Of a DNA stretch of 64,000 nt, positions 7,232-15,520 are shown piece by piece. Below the pieces are notes generated by a model, which was not told the origin of the DNA, searched no databases, and was given only the letters and a program-made list of their open reading frames with translations. Each line of letters begins with the position of its first letter. The stretch's first letter is position 1. A program made the translations under genes and the position numbers. Location of the stretch: positions 62,001 to 126,000 of the forward strand of contig NZ_JBFLVD010000015.1 in the NCBI RefSeq assembly GCF_040750395.1. Reading direction: 5' to 3'. The stretch comes from Scandinavium sp002470465 (GTDB lineage Bacteria > Pseudomonadota > Gammaproteobacteria > Enterobacterales > Enterobacteriaceae).

Positions 7232-7870
7232 TCAGGCGTAAGGCGTCCCAGCCAGAGCCGCTTTTTGTCCGGCGGCGCCTTTGTCTATCAGAGCCAGAAA
7301 CGTGGCGGCGGCCTGTTCTGCATCTCGGCTTTCGCCGTACTCTGTATGGGCACGAGTCAGCGCCACGCTCCACGTTGCCAGCAGCAGGGCGGCGGCCAGC
7401 TGCGCGTCGGGGTCAGTTTCGTCCCGGCCTGCTCCGCGAGCCAGCTCTGCGGCAATGCCGTTCGCCACCTCATCTCGAATGGCCCTTGCTCTGGCTTTCA
7501 GGGTTTCGCTGGCGGTAATAATGGCAATAAACCCCTGGCTGTCTTCAGAGAACTGCAGGTAAGGGCGCTTTTCGGCGACCAGACGGTGTGCCAGCAGGCG
7601 CAGCGATTCCAGCGGCGATTCTGCCGGTTTTCGCTGATGCAGCGCTTCGGCAAGCGTCGTGCGGATCTCCTCGTCACGGTCGAAAAACATATCTTCTTTA
7701 CGCGGGAAATGGTTAAACACCGTCATGCGTCCGACGTCGGCCGCGGAGGCGATCTGGTCGATGGTGACGTTATCGAACCCTTTTTCAGCGAACAGTTGCG
7801 TGGCGGCCCAGGAAATAGCCCGACGGGTTTCCAGGCGTTTTCTGGCGCGACGATCGGCGAGGTCACTCAT
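7232..7870 (-). CDS. TetR-family transcriptional regulator
   Basis: 212-residue TetR protein. The N-terminal DNA-binding domain reads WAATQLFAEKGFDNVTIDQI, then VGRMTVFNHFPRKEDMF (residues about 20-60); the rest is an all-helical ligand domain. The open frame continues far upstream inside the transporter gene, but the ATG at 7870 has an AGGAGAAAAG ribosome binding site and is the family's normal start. It lies 14 bp downstream of the MFS gene and is co-directional with it, so it should be the second gene of a self-regulated efflux operon. It is convergent with the Rrf2 gene, with no gap. Confidence 0.88.
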   Translation of the reverse strand: MSDLADRRARKRLETRRAISWAATQLFAEKGFDNVTIDQIASAADVGRMTVFNHFPRKEDMFFDRDEEIRTTLAEALHQRKPAESPLESLRLLAHRLVAEKRPYLQFSEDSQGFIAIITASETLKARARAIRDEVANGIAAELARGAGRDETDPDAQLAAALLLATWSVALTRAHTEYGESRDAEQAAATFLALIDKGAAGQKAALAGTPYA

Positions 7871-7884
7871 CTTTTCTCCTTTTA

Positions 7885-9084
7885 TTAAGCGACAGGGGCA
7901 GATTCCGCAGGTGGAGCCTTGCGGGTGCCAAGAATAATCAGCGGTACAGCCAGCGCATACACGCCGACCACGGAAAGCCAGATAGCGCCCGGCCAGCTCT
8001 GCTGAACCAGGTAGTAAATGGCTGAAAAACCGAGCGGGGCGACGATCGACGCCAGGCTGATAGCCGATCCTAACACGCCCTGGAATTGCCCCTGGCGATT
8101 TACGTCGACCTGACGAGTCGCGAGCGCCTGCAGCGCCGGTGTGCCAATCCCACCCAGCGCAAACAGCGGCATAATGGCAAACACAATCCAGCTTTGCTGC
8201 GTGAAGGCAAGAATGGTCAGCGCTACGCAGGAACAGGCAACACCAACGAGCACGGCACCGCGCTCCCCGAAAAGGCGGGCCGCAGGGCCGGGCAGAAAGG
8301 CCTGCACCAGCGCCTGACAGAGCCCAAAGGCACACAGCGACAGGCCAATCCACATGCCGTTCCACTGGAACGTGTCGGTTCCCCAAAGCGCCCAGCAAAT
8401 GCCGTACACTTCGCCAATACCGCTCAGAATGAAAAACACGGCGACAAGAGGCAACAGCTTGCGCATCGAGAACGCCCAGCGCAGCGGTTTCAGCGGGTTG
8501 AATGCCGCCAGATGAAGGCTATGATGCGTCGGGGTGCGCGACTCCGGCAGAATGAACAGCGCCATCAGCAGATTCACGCCCGTCAGCACGGCGGCGACCA
8601 GAAACGGCAAGCGGATCCAGATATCCCCCAAAATTCCGCCCAGCACCGGACCGATAATAAAACCGACGCCAAACATGGCATTGAACAAACCAAAGCGGCG
8701 AGCGCGTTTGTCCGGGGGAGTAATATCTGTGATGTAGGCTGTGGCAACGGACATATTGGCGCTGGTGAGACCGGCGATGGCACGCCCGATAAACAAAATC
8801 CACAGCTGCGGCGAAAAGGCCAGAATCAGGTAGTTCACCGCGGCACCTGCCAGCGAAACCAGCAGGACTGGGCGGCGCCCGTGATTGTCGCTCAATGCAC
8901 CGAGCACCGGCGCGAAAATAAACTGCATCACGGCGTAAAGCGCCGTCATAATGCCCATCCAGGGCGCAATGTTGCTGGCATGCACCACATCTTCCAGCAG
9001 GCGGGGAAGGATCGGAATGATGAGGCCAATGCCGACCGCATCAAGACAGATTGTTGTGAAGATAACAATCAAAGATTTATTCAT
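7885..9084 (-). CDS. TetA-type MFS efflux transporter
   Basis: 399-residue, 12-TM drug:H+ antiporter of the TCR/TetA (DHA1) type. Recognisable motifs are the N-terminal LDAVGIGLIIPILPRLL, the loop 2-3 motif GALSDNHGRRPVLL (motif A), GRAIAGLTSANMSVATAYI, and GVGFIIGPVLGGILGD (motif C, antiporter). It is close to tetracycline-pump family members, but chromosomal homologues need not transport tetracycline. Operon with the TetR gene 14 bp downstream; a TetR-type palindrome lies 43 bp upstream of the start. Confidence 0.85.
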   Translation of the reverse strand: MNKSLIVIFTTICLDAVGIGLIIPILPRLLEDVVHASNIAPWMGIMTALYAVMQFIFAPVLGALSDNHGRRPVLLVSLAGAAVNYLILAFSPQLWILFIGRAIAGLTSANMSVATAYITDITPPDKRARRFGLFNAMFGVGFIIGPVLGGILGDIWIRLPFLVAAVLTGVNLLMALFILPESRTPTHHSLHLAAFNPLKPLRWAFSMRKLLPLVAVFFILSGIGEVYGICWALWGTDTFQWNGMWIGLSLCAFGLCQALVQAFLPGPAARLFGERGAVLVGVACSCVALTILAFTQQSWIVFAIMPLFALGGIGTPALQALATRQVDVNRQGQFQGVLGSAISLASIVAPLGFSAIYYLVQQSWPGAIWLSVVGVYALAVPLIILGTRKAPPAESAPVA

Positions 9085-9126
9085 AGGTGTCCCGAAAGAA
9101 GTAAGAAAGTATACTCAGAACAAAAA

Positions 9127-9139
9127 TGTACTCAGTACA
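9127..9139. promoter_or_regulatory. Operator candidate for the TetR/MFS operon
   Basis: TGTACT-C-AGTACA is a 6-1-6 palindrome between the divergent MFS and methyltransferase genes. A related half (GTATACTCAG) starts at 9109. The spacing fits a TetR dimer site controlling both directions. Confidence 0.5.
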
Positions 9140-9196
9140 ATTTAATTCTGTGCGATCGTTGACCGCTTGTCAACGCCAGTCTGAAAAGGGCAAACA

Positions 9197-9811
9197 ATGG
9201 AACGCGATCATCCGTCGGCGGAAAACATCATCGCGCTGTACCACGAAGGGGCGGAAGCCTGGGACAGCGTGCGAAAGGGGAACTGTATCGAGCTGGCGTG
9301 GCTCGAACGCTACCGTGCCTTGCTGCCGGCAAAGGCACACATTCTGGATTTGGGCTGCGGCGGTGGCGATCCGATTGCCGGATATTTCGTGCAGCACGGC
9401 TATCACGTCTGTGGCGTCGACAGCTCAGCGCCGCTGCTTGCGCTCTGCCAGCAGCGTTTTCCCGATGCCGAGTGGCATCTGGCGGATATGCGGCGTATTG
9501 CATTGCGTAAAACGTTCGGCGGCATTCTCGCCTGGGACAGCTTTTTCCATCTGACGCGCCGCGATCAGCGCCACATGTTTTCCGTTTTTCACCATCACAG
9601 CGAACAGGAAACGGTGCTGATGTTTACTTCCGGACCCGACAACGGCGAAGCTATCGGCGAATTTATGGGGCAACCTCTTTATCATGCGAGTCTCGATCAC
9701 GATGAGTACCGGCAGCTGCTGGCAGATAATGGCTTTCGCGTTTTGAGGCAGGTAACGGAGGATCCTGACTGCGGTGGGCGAACGGTTTGGCTGGCGCAAA
9801 GAGGGAAGTGA
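9197..9811 (+). CDS. Class I SAM-dependent methyltransferase
   Basis: 204-residue methyltransferase with the SAM motif HILDLGCGGGDPIAGYFVQHG (about residues 47-67), motif II VCGVDSSAPLLALC, and an aspartate-containing ILAWDSFFHLTRRDQ segment. It is transcribed divergently from the MFS/TetR operon, with a TetR-type palindrome in the 112-bp gap, so it may belong to that regulon and modify a toxic compound. Substrate not recognisable. The end is normal. Confidence 0.8.
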   Translation: MERDHPSAENIIALYHEGAEAWDSVRKGNCIELAWLERYRALLPAKAHILDLGCGGGDPIAGYFVQHGYHVCGVDSSAPLLALCQQRFPDAEWHLADMRRIALRKTFGGILAWDSFFHLTRRDQRHMFSVFHHHSEQETVLMFTSGPDNGEAIGEFMGQPLYHASLDHDEYRQLLADNGFRVLRQVTEDPDCGGRTVWLAQRGK

Positions 9812-9864
9812 GGCTGCCCCGAATATTTCCAGGGCAGGCTCGTTAACGCCTGGGAGGTTTTATC

Positions 9865-9978
9865 ATGTCAGGACAGGCCACTGCCGGGATCGAAAAGCAC
9901 ATCAGCACGGTTTTTTGCTTTTGTTGGTCAAAGGCATTGCTTATTCATTTGCGGGCTATGTATATTTCAAATGAATAA
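9865..9978 (+). CDS. Possible small ORF (37 aa) before the aminotransferase gene
   Basis: An ATG at 9865 follows a strong GGGAGG ribosome binding site (10 nt upstream) and opens a 37-codon frame ending 18 bp before the aminotransferase start. The product (MSGQATAGIEKHISTVFCFC, then a mixed tail) has no motif I know, and a second frame (9774-9974) is open over the same bases. It may be a leader, a remnant or chance. The support is only the RBS. Confidence 0.2.
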   Translation: MSGQATAGIEKHISTVFCFCWSKALLIHLRAMYISNE

Positions 9979-9995
9979 AAACCAGAGAAAACAAT

Positions 9996-11180
9996 ATGAG
10001 CAAGAGCAACCACCTCGCAGACCGTATCCAGCAGCTTCAGCCTTCCGCCATCCGTGAATTACTCAAACACAGCAAAATGCCGGGTGTCATTTCCCTGGCG
10101 GGCGGTATCCCCTCAGGCGAATTATTCGATAAAGAAGGGCTGGCAAGCGCCACTCAGCGCGTGCTTGATGAAAGCTTCGCCGACGCCTTCCAGTATGGCC
10201 TGACCGAAGGCAACGTTGGGCTTCGTGAGCAGCTGGTCGGGCTGTGCAAAGCGCATGGAATGACAACTTCGGTAGACCAGCTACTGATCACTTCCGGCTC
10301 GCAGCAGGCGCTGGATCTGCTTATTCGTGCGCTGGCAAATCCGGGTGATGTGTTCGTGGTTGAGCGCCCGACGTATCTGGCTACTTTGCAAATTTTAAGT
10401 CTGACAGACGCCACCGTTCAGTCGGTTGGCAGCGATGCCGACGGCATGATCGTCGATGAACTTGAAGCGCTGCTCAGCACCACGCGTATTAAAGCGGTGT
10501 ATATCGTCCCCACCTTCGGTAACCCAAGCGGTACAACGTTAAGCGCCGAACGTCGTGAGAAACTGGTTAAACTGGCGGTAAAACACGACTTCGTGATTAT
10601 TGAAGACGATCCGTACGGCGCCATCAGCTTTACCGAAGAGCGCCAGAAAACCCTGTTCCAGACCGCCGCTGAAATGGGCGATCGTGACAGCGTGGTGTAC
10701 ACCTCAACGTTCTCGAAAATTCTCGCACCGGGCCTGCGCGTGGGCTGGATTATTCTGCCGGAATGGATGAAGCAAAAAGTGGCGATCGTGAAGCAGGCCA
10801 CCGACCTGCACGCGAACTCCTTCGCTCAGTCTCTGGTCGCGGCGTATCTCTCCACCAACCGACTCGAACCGCAGATCGCACTGATTCGCGAAGCCTACAA
10901 GCAGAAGTGCCAGGCGCTTTCCCGCTTCCTGAAGGCGGAGCTCGACGAGCACATCACCTTCAACCAGCCGCAGGGCGGGATGTTCCTGTGGGCGCAGTTC
11001 CGTTACGATTTTGACACCACGAAGTGGCTGCAGCAGACGCTGGAAAAAGGCGTTGTGTATGTACCGGGTGAATTTTTCTTCAGCGATCGTGCCGACAAGA
11101 AAACGCTGCGTTTCTCCTACGCAACCGCGACTGAAGAACAACTGTTTGAGGCAGTACAGCGTTTGAAATCGGCGCTGTAA
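9996..11180 (+). CDS. PLP-dependent aminotransferase (class I/II, 2-aminoadipate/aromatic type)
   Basis: 394-residue fold-type I aminotransferase. Visible are the N-terminal ISLAGGIPSGELF (substrate loop), the Asn-Pro motif PTFGNPSGTTLS (about residues 172-183), the cofactor aspartate in IIEDDPYG (about 201-208), the Schiff-base lysine K241 in TSTFSKILAPGLRVGW, and the carboxylate-binding Arg in LRFSYA near the C-terminus. It resembles LysN-type 2-aminoadipate aminotransferases and the catalytic half of MocR regulators, but it has no GntR domain. The exact amino donor is not known. A REP element follows. Confidence 0.87.
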   Translation: MSKSNHLADRIQQLQPSAIRELLKHSKMPGVISLAGGIPSGELFDKEGLASATQRVLDESFADAFQYGLTEGNVGLREQLVGLCKAHGMTTSVDQLLITSGSQQALDLLIRALANPGDVFVVERPTYLATLQILSLTDATVQSVGSDADGMIVDELEALLSTTRIKAVYIVPTFGNPSGTTLSAERREKLVKLAVKHDFVIIEDDPYGAISFTEERQKTLFQTAAEMGDRDSVVYTSTFSKILAPGLRVGWIILPEWMKQKVAIVKQATDLHANSFAQSLVAAYLSTNRLEPQIALIREAYKQKCQALSRFLKAELDEHITFNQPQGGMFLWAQFRYDFDTTKWLQQTLEKGVVYVPGEFFFSDRADKKTLRFSYATATEEQLFEAVQRLKSAL

Positions 11181-11205
11181 TCCCGATTGTCGTGTGGCCT
11201 GACTT

Positions 11206-11239
11206 TGTAGGTCGGGCCCGCGTCAGCGCCACCCGGCAA
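11206..11239. repeat. REP element
   Basis: Imperfect palindrome of the enterobacterial REP/PU type (GTAGGTCGGGCCC ... GCCACCCGGC) in the 62-bp gap between the convergent aminotransferase and HxlR genes. Confidence 0.7.
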
Positions 11240-11242
11240 GAT

Positions 11243-11590
11243 TTAGCCCATCTCACAGGCATTAACCCGCATCCAGTCGGCCAGTGAATCCAGCGTCGGA
11301 CGCAGTGATTTTCCAAGCGTTGTTATCTGATATTCCACTCGCGGCGGGACCTCCGCATAAACCTGCCGATGAACCAGACCTCGCGCTTCAAACTGGCGCA
11401 GCTGTCTGGTGAGTTCTTTCTGAGTGATAGGCTCAACGGCACGCTGCAATTCGCTGAAGCGGACCGGTCTATCAATCATGATCAGACGATACAGGATTGG
11501 GATAGCCCACTTTCCGGCGATGAGGTTCACAAAACTCACCATCGGACATGCCTGTTCTGTACCAGGCATAAGAGAAATTTTTTTTGTCAT
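11243..11590 (-). CDS. HxlR-family transcriptional regulator
   Basis: 115-residue MarR-like winged-helix protein of the HxlR type. Family features are an early cysteine (C15 in EQACPMV), LIAGKWAIPILYRL, the recognition helix region FSELQRAVEPITQKELTRQLRQFEARGLV, and the wing EVPPRVEYQIT. HxlR proteins commonly sense electrophiles or redox state through the N-terminal Cys and repress a divergent oxidoreductase. Here the divergent gene is an SDR, and an inverted repeat lies between them. Confidence 0.88.
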   Translation of the reverse strand: MTKKISLMPGTEQACPMVSFVNLIAGKWAIPILYRLIMIDRPVRFSELQRAVEPITQKELTRQLRQFEARGLVHRQVYAEVPPRVEYQITTLGKSLRPTLDSLADWMRVNACEMG

Positions 11591-11631
11591 TCAAACTCCC
11601 GCTATTCGGCAATGCATTCCACGATGCGCCT

Positions 11632-11668
11632 TAGTATCCAAAAGGTGCCTACTACCCAAAGGATACTA
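11632..11668. promoter_or_regulatory. HxlR operator candidate
   Basis: TAGTATCC (11632-11639) and GGATACTA (11661-11668) form a perfect inverted repeat with a 21-bp spacer. The outer arms resemble the TACTAT/ATAGTA halves known for HxlR regulators such as YodB. It is 46 bp before the SDR start and 42 bp before the HxlR start, suiting control of both genes. Confidence 0.55.
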
Positions 11669-11713
11669 TAGCGGAAATAATGCCTTCACCAATACAAAGT
11701 GAGAGAGGCAGCA

Positions 11714-12457
11714 ATGGGCAGACTCAGCGGCAAATATGCATTAATCACTGGCGGCACCAGCGGAATCGGGCTGGAAACCGCGCGGCAGTTTCTGGCCGAG
11801 GGCGCAAAAGTGGCGATTACCGGTCGCAGTGAAAGGGCACTGGAGGAAATACGACAGCAGCTTGGCGATGTGCTTGTTTTTCAGAGCGATGCGGGGAATG
11901 TCTTTCAGCAGCAGGAACTGATTAAAACATTACAGGCGCAGTGGCCGAGGCTGGATATTCTTTTCGCCAACGCTGGAGACGTCACGCATCGCAGCCTGGA
12001 GGAGTGGGATGAGGCCGCCTATGAGCGACTGATGAATACGAACTTCAAAGGGCCACTTTTCCTCATTCAGTCGGCATTGCCTCTGCTGGCGAACCCGTCG
12101 TCGGTGATTGTTTGTGGCTCGGTCAGCGCCCGAATCGGGCTACCGCAGAGCAGCGTCTATGCGGCGAGTAAAGCGGCTATTCTGTCGCTGGCGCGTACGC
12201 TCTCGGCAGAGTTACATCCGCGTGGCATTCGCGTCAATGGCTTAAGCCCGGGCCCAACGGAAACGCCGGCGCTGGGGAAACTCGGCAACGGCGTGGAAGA
12301 TGACAAACTACGCGAAGAAATCCGTTCACTGGTCCCGATTGGGCGGCTCGGCACCGTTACGGAAATGGCGAAGGCGGCCGTGTTTCTGGCATCTGATGAG
12401 TCGGCATATGTGGTCGGTACCGATTTACTGGTCGATGGTGGAGTAGGGAATTTGTAA
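11714..12457 (+). CDS. SDR-family NAD(P)-dependent oxidoreductase
   Basis: 247-residue classical short-chain dehydrogenase. TGGTSGIG (cofactor loop, about residues 12-19), NAG (about 86-88), the catalytic Ser in GSVSARIG, YAASK with catalytic Tyr and Lys (about 149-153), and the C-terminal DLLVDGG are all present, so the enzyme looks intact. An upstream GTG would add five residues, but the ATG at 11714 follows GAGAGAGG at the right distance. It is divergent from the HxlR regulator and probably repressed by it. Substrate unknown. Confidence 0.88.
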   Translation: MGRLSGKYALITGGTSGIGLETARQFLAEGAKVAITGRSERALEEIRQQLGDVLVFQSDAGNVFQQQELIKTLQAQWPRLDILFANAGDVTHRSLEEWDEAAYERLMNTNFKGPLFLIQSALPLLANPSSVIVCGSVSARIGLPQSSVYAASKAAILSLARTLSAELHPRGIRVNGLSPGPTETPALGKLGNGVEDDKLREEIRSLVPIGRLGTVTEMAKAAVFLASDESAYVVGTDLLVDGGVGNL

Positions 12458-12532
12458 GCCCATCGGCTATGCCCGCCAGTTATCACAAAAAAGTGATTAT
12501 TTGGCGAGGATCCCGTAATCACTCTGCGGCTA

Positions 12533-12566
12533 CAGTCAGGGCATCAACATCCCGTTGCCCTGACTG
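12533..12566. repeat. Perfect inverted repeat directly upstream of the dipZ remnant
   Basis: CAGTCAGGGCA and TGCCCTGACTG form an 11-bp perfect stem with a 12-nt loop, ending 11 bp before the dipZ ATG. Part of the ribosome binding site (TGAGG) overlaps the end of the stem. It may be the upstream SDR terminator or a translation-controlling structure. Confidence 0.45.
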
Positions 12567-12577
12567 AGGCCTTTACC

Positions 12578-13471
12578 ATGCTGGTTATTATCCTTGCTTA
12601 TCTCGGCGGTCTGCTGACCATTGCCAGCCCGTGCATCCTGCCGGTGTTACTTTTTGTTTTCGCGCGTTCAGACCAGCCTTTTGTCCGTTCCGGGCTTCCG
12701 CTGCTGTTAGGCGTGGCGGCGATTTCACTCGGTCTTGATACTGGCGTGCTGGCGAGGCTGTCTACCGTGTCCACAGGCGGTATTGAGCAGACGTTGGTCG
12801 AAAAGCTGAAGCCACAGAGCACTCTTTCCCCGGCCGCGCCGCCGGTTTCGCTGGCAGCCGCCAGTTCCGATTCGCCGCAGTTGATTGATGCTGGCATGAT
12901 GCCGCCACTGAGCGGAGCCGTGCAGTGGCTCAACTCACCGCCGCTGACGTCGGAATCGCTGCGGGGCAAAGTGGTATTGGTGGATTTCTGGACATACTCC
13001 TGCATCAACTGTCTGCGTACGCTGCCTTATGTTAAAGCCTGGGCTGAAAAGTATCGCGACCAGGGCCTGGTGGTGATTGGCGTGCATTCTCCTGAGTTTG
13101 CCTTTGAACGCGATATCAGCAACGTTACGAAAGAGGCCAAAAAGCTCGGCGTGACGTATCCGATTGCCATTGATAACAACTTCAGCATCTGGCAGGCGTT
13201 TAACAACCAGTACTGGCCTGCGCACTACTTTATCGACGCCAACGGGCATGTCCGCTATATGCATTTTGGTGAGGGGAACTATGCCGAATCGGAACGCGTC
13301 ATTCAGGAACTGCTGCGCCAGGCTGGAGCAAAGAACGTTAACGATACAGAGTCATCGTCGCTGACGAACGAGACTTCGCCTTCTTTAGCACCTTCCTTCA
13401 GCGTTCCCAGCAGGTCTGCCTGCACCATACGCTCATCAAATTCCTTGCCTTTATCATCAAATGCTTTGTAG
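12578..13471 (+). pseudogene. dipZ-like thiol:disulfide interchange protein, internally deleted and 3'-truncated
   Basis: DipZ proteins have a CcdA-like membrane domain (six TM), a thioredoxin domain and a C-terminal carbohydrate-binding-like domain, about 570 residues. Here only the first CcdA helix is present (LAYLGGLLTIASPCILPVLL, residues 5-24). It is then joined in frame, about residue 45, to the end of the membrane domain (AISLGLDTGVLARLST). The thioredoxin domain is complete (FWTYSCINCLRTLPYV with the CxxC pair, about residues 138-153; cis-Pro in YWPAHYF). Homology stops near position 13335; the last 45 codons read antisense through a truncated DUF4354 gene. With most helices gone, electron transfer across the membrane cannot work as in DipZ, though a membrane-anchored thioredoxin could still be made. 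Confidence 0.8.
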
Positions 13472-13689
13472 CAACCAACAAAACCAGTTAATTCAATCGG
13501 CTGTTTAATTTTAGTATATACAACCACCTTGAACGTTTTTTCGTATTTCGGATGCCCTTCAACTACCACCGTTCCCTCGGAGGAGGGGATGGCTTGTATG
13601 ATCAATTTACTATGCAAATCTTCAGCCGCTACTGAAGAAAATGAGAGTAGAACAAGCGAAGAAATAAGAACTGTACATACCTTTTTCAT
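13303..13689 (-). pseudogene. DUF4354-family exported protein, 3' end lost
   Basis: Begins with a signal peptide (MKKVCTVLISSLVLLSFSSV, then AA and mature EDLHS), started at 13689 by an AGGA site; an in-frame upstream ATG would add eight residues and is less likely. The mature part (VEGHPKYEKTFKVVVYTK, GFVGCYKAFDDKGKEFDERM, GTLKEGAKEGEVSFVSDDDS) resembles the DUF4354 family of small periplasmic proteins, whose members end in a conserved KISDDCK-like tail. That tail is absent. From about position 13335 the frame runs antisense into dipZ and ends in TFFAPAWRSSS. The family has no known function. Loss of the partner cysteine in the tail would leave C80 unpaired. Confidence 0.65.
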
Positions 13690-13947
13690 TGAAAATATCC
13701 TTTTATGAGACACTGGTTATTTATTCCGCAACCAGATTACGTACTATAACCTAAATCAGAACTTAATGATTATTAAGTTCTGTAAGGCCCAACGTCGTCG
13801 AAAGTGGACAATCTTGAGCAGCTTCCTTCCGGATGAAATCGCCCGCAAACAGAAGGCAATGAAAGGCCTGCAGCCGCAAGGCGAAGCGACGAGCGCCCAG
13901 ACCGGGGCCGTGATAGCCGCGGACGCCGGACGCACGGCAATCAACGT

Positions 13948-14193
13948 TTACTCATTTCCCCACTGATTCAGGAAGTTTGCAATATCGTCGATGCGGAAGT
14001 CAGCAATCCCGGCTTCGTGGGCAAGTTCGCCCTGGGTCTCTTCACTGATTTCTTCATTGTTGTTCAGGCGGGTGATCAGCGCCTGGAAATAATGGGCGAG
14101 CGCATCGCGCTCGGCGTCTTTCACCGGCGTGGCGGTCTCGTCTGAATATTCGTCAACGATGTCGTAAAACTTCAGCGGGATTGCATTGTTCAT
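13948..14193 (-). CDS. ymjA: DUF2543-family protein YmjA
   Basis: 81-residue soluble protein that aligns over its whole length with E. coli YmjA: MNNAIPLKFYDIVDEYSDE at the start, AHYFQALITRLNNNEEISEE in the middle and the exact ending FLNQWGNE. The family (DUF2543) has no established function. The ATG at 14193 is preceded on its strand by AAGGACGCGAAA. It stands between the broken dipZ/DUF4354 pair and the mes genes. No operon partner is apparent. The 268 bp upstream (14194-14461) show no gene I can support. Confidence 0.88.
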   Translation of the reverse strand: MNNAIPLKFYDIVDEYSDETATPVKDAERDALAHYFQALITRLNNNEEISEETQGELAHEAGIADFRIDDIANFLNQWGNE

Positions 14194-14461
14194 TTTCGCG
14201 TCCTTTTAAGGCGATTCAGCGGATGTGCGTGCTATTTTAGCATTGTTAGCAAGGCGGCAGCATCCCGTTGAATGAAAAGAGCAGGGCGGACCTTACTGCA
14301 TCGAGGCGGGTAAAAACGCGACGGGACCCGTCAGCACATCCCGTAATACTAAGTGAGAGCCTGGGTCATGAAATGGCGATTGCGACCCGGCTCAGTTGAA
14401 ATATCTGCTCAGAACCCAGGACTGATATAACGTATCAGCGCCGTTCTCTTATCAGGTGACA

Positions 14462-15493
14462 TTATTTTCCTGACAGTTCCCGGCGAATAATGTCGGCGCC
14501 TGCGCTTAATGCATTAAGTTTTCCAGTTGCGACCTTTCGGGACAACGGCGTCATGCCACAATTGGTTGAAGGGTAGAGTTTATCAGCATCAACAAATTGC
14601 AGTGCTTTACGTAATGTATCCGCGACTTCCTCAGGGGTTTCGATATTATTCGTCGCCACGTCGATCGCTCCAACCATCACTTTTTTACCGCGAATAAGCT
14701 CGAGCAGGTCCATTGGCACTCGTGAGTTATGGCACTCCAGTGAAACAATATCGATATTGGACGTTTGCAGTTTAGGGAACGCTTCTTCGTATTGTCTCCA
14801 CTCTGAGCCCAATGTTTGCTTCCAGTCGGTATTGGCTTTGATGCCATATCCGTAGCAGATATGCACAGCCGTTTCACATTTTAGCCCCTCAATGGCTCTT
14901 TCCAGTGCGGCAATACCCCAGTCATTGACTTCATCAAAGAAAACATTAAAGGCAGGCTCATCAAACTGAATAATATCAACGCCAGCTGCTTCTAATTCTT
15001 TTGCTTCCTGATTGAGGATTTTGGCAAATTCCCATGCCAGTTTCTCGCGGCTTTTATAGTGGGCATCATAAAGCGTATCAATCATCGTCATAGGCCCAGG
15101 GAGTGCCCACTTGATGGGTTTGTTGGTTAACTGACGTAAAAAACGAGCATCTTCAACGAATACCGGTTTTTGGCGTTCAACTGCACCAACGACCGTCGGC
15201 ACGCTCGCCTCATAACGATTACGGATTTTAACGACTTCGCGTTTTTCAAAGTCGACACCGCTGAGGTGCTCGATAAAGGTCGTGACAAAGTGTTGACGCG
15301 TTTGCTCGCCGTCGCTGACGATATCAATCCCCGCGCGCAGTTGATCAAACAGGGCAAGGCTCAGCGCATCTTTTTTCCCGTCAATTAACTCTTCATTTTG
15401 CAGTTTCCAGGGGGACCAAAGTTTCTCCGGTTCCGCAAGCCAGGAAGGTTTCGGTAAGCTGCCAGCGGTGGACGTGGGAAGTAAGATTGTCAT
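14462..15493 (-). CDS. mesD: MesD, folate-independent methionine synthase (core-MetE-like)
   Basis: 343-residue protein equal to only the C-terminal catalytic half of cobalamin-independent methionine synthase; the folate-binding N-terminal half of MetE is absent. Zinc ligands are visible: HIC in AVHICYGYG (about residue 211), Glu in SLECHNSR (about 251) and Cys in STNCGMTPL (about 310). In work on short MetE families, the group that pairs with a DUF1852 protein is named MesD; it makes methionine from homocysteine with a non-folate methyl donor and needs MesX and oxygen. The DUF1852 gene lies 27 bp upstream in the same operon, which supports this assignment. Confidence 0.85.
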   Translation of the reverse strand: MTILLPTSTAGSLPKPSWLAEPEKLWSPWKLQNEELIDGKKDALSLALFDQLRAGIDIVSDGEQTRQHFVTTFIEHLSGVDFEKREVVKIRNRYEASVPTVVGAVERQKPVFVEDARFLRQLTNKPIKWALPGPMTMIDTLYDAHYKSREKLAWEFAKILNQEAKELEAAGVDIIQFDEPAFNVFFDEVNDWGIAALERAIEGLKCETAVHICYGYGIKANTDWKQTLGSEWRQYEEAFPKLQTSNIDIVSLECHNSRVPMDLLELIRGKKVMVGAIDVATNNIETPEEVADTLRKALQFVDADKLYPSTNCGMTPLSRKVATGKLNALSAGADIIRRELSGK

Positions 15494-15520
15494 AATAAAG
15501 CGCCTTGTATTTCCGGTTAA

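Noticed and set aside
7870..8398. Upstream extension of the TetR frame to 388 residues
   Set aside because: The extra part is an out-of-frame reading of the MFS gene; the TetR domain starts at 7870 with its own RBS.
13766..13966. 66-codon ORF (starts MIIKFCKAQRRRKWTILSSF) between DUF4354 and ymjA
   Set aside because: No RBS and no family I know; it overlaps the end of ymjA, and a minus-strand ORF is open over the same bases. Possibly a remnant, but not supportable as a gene.
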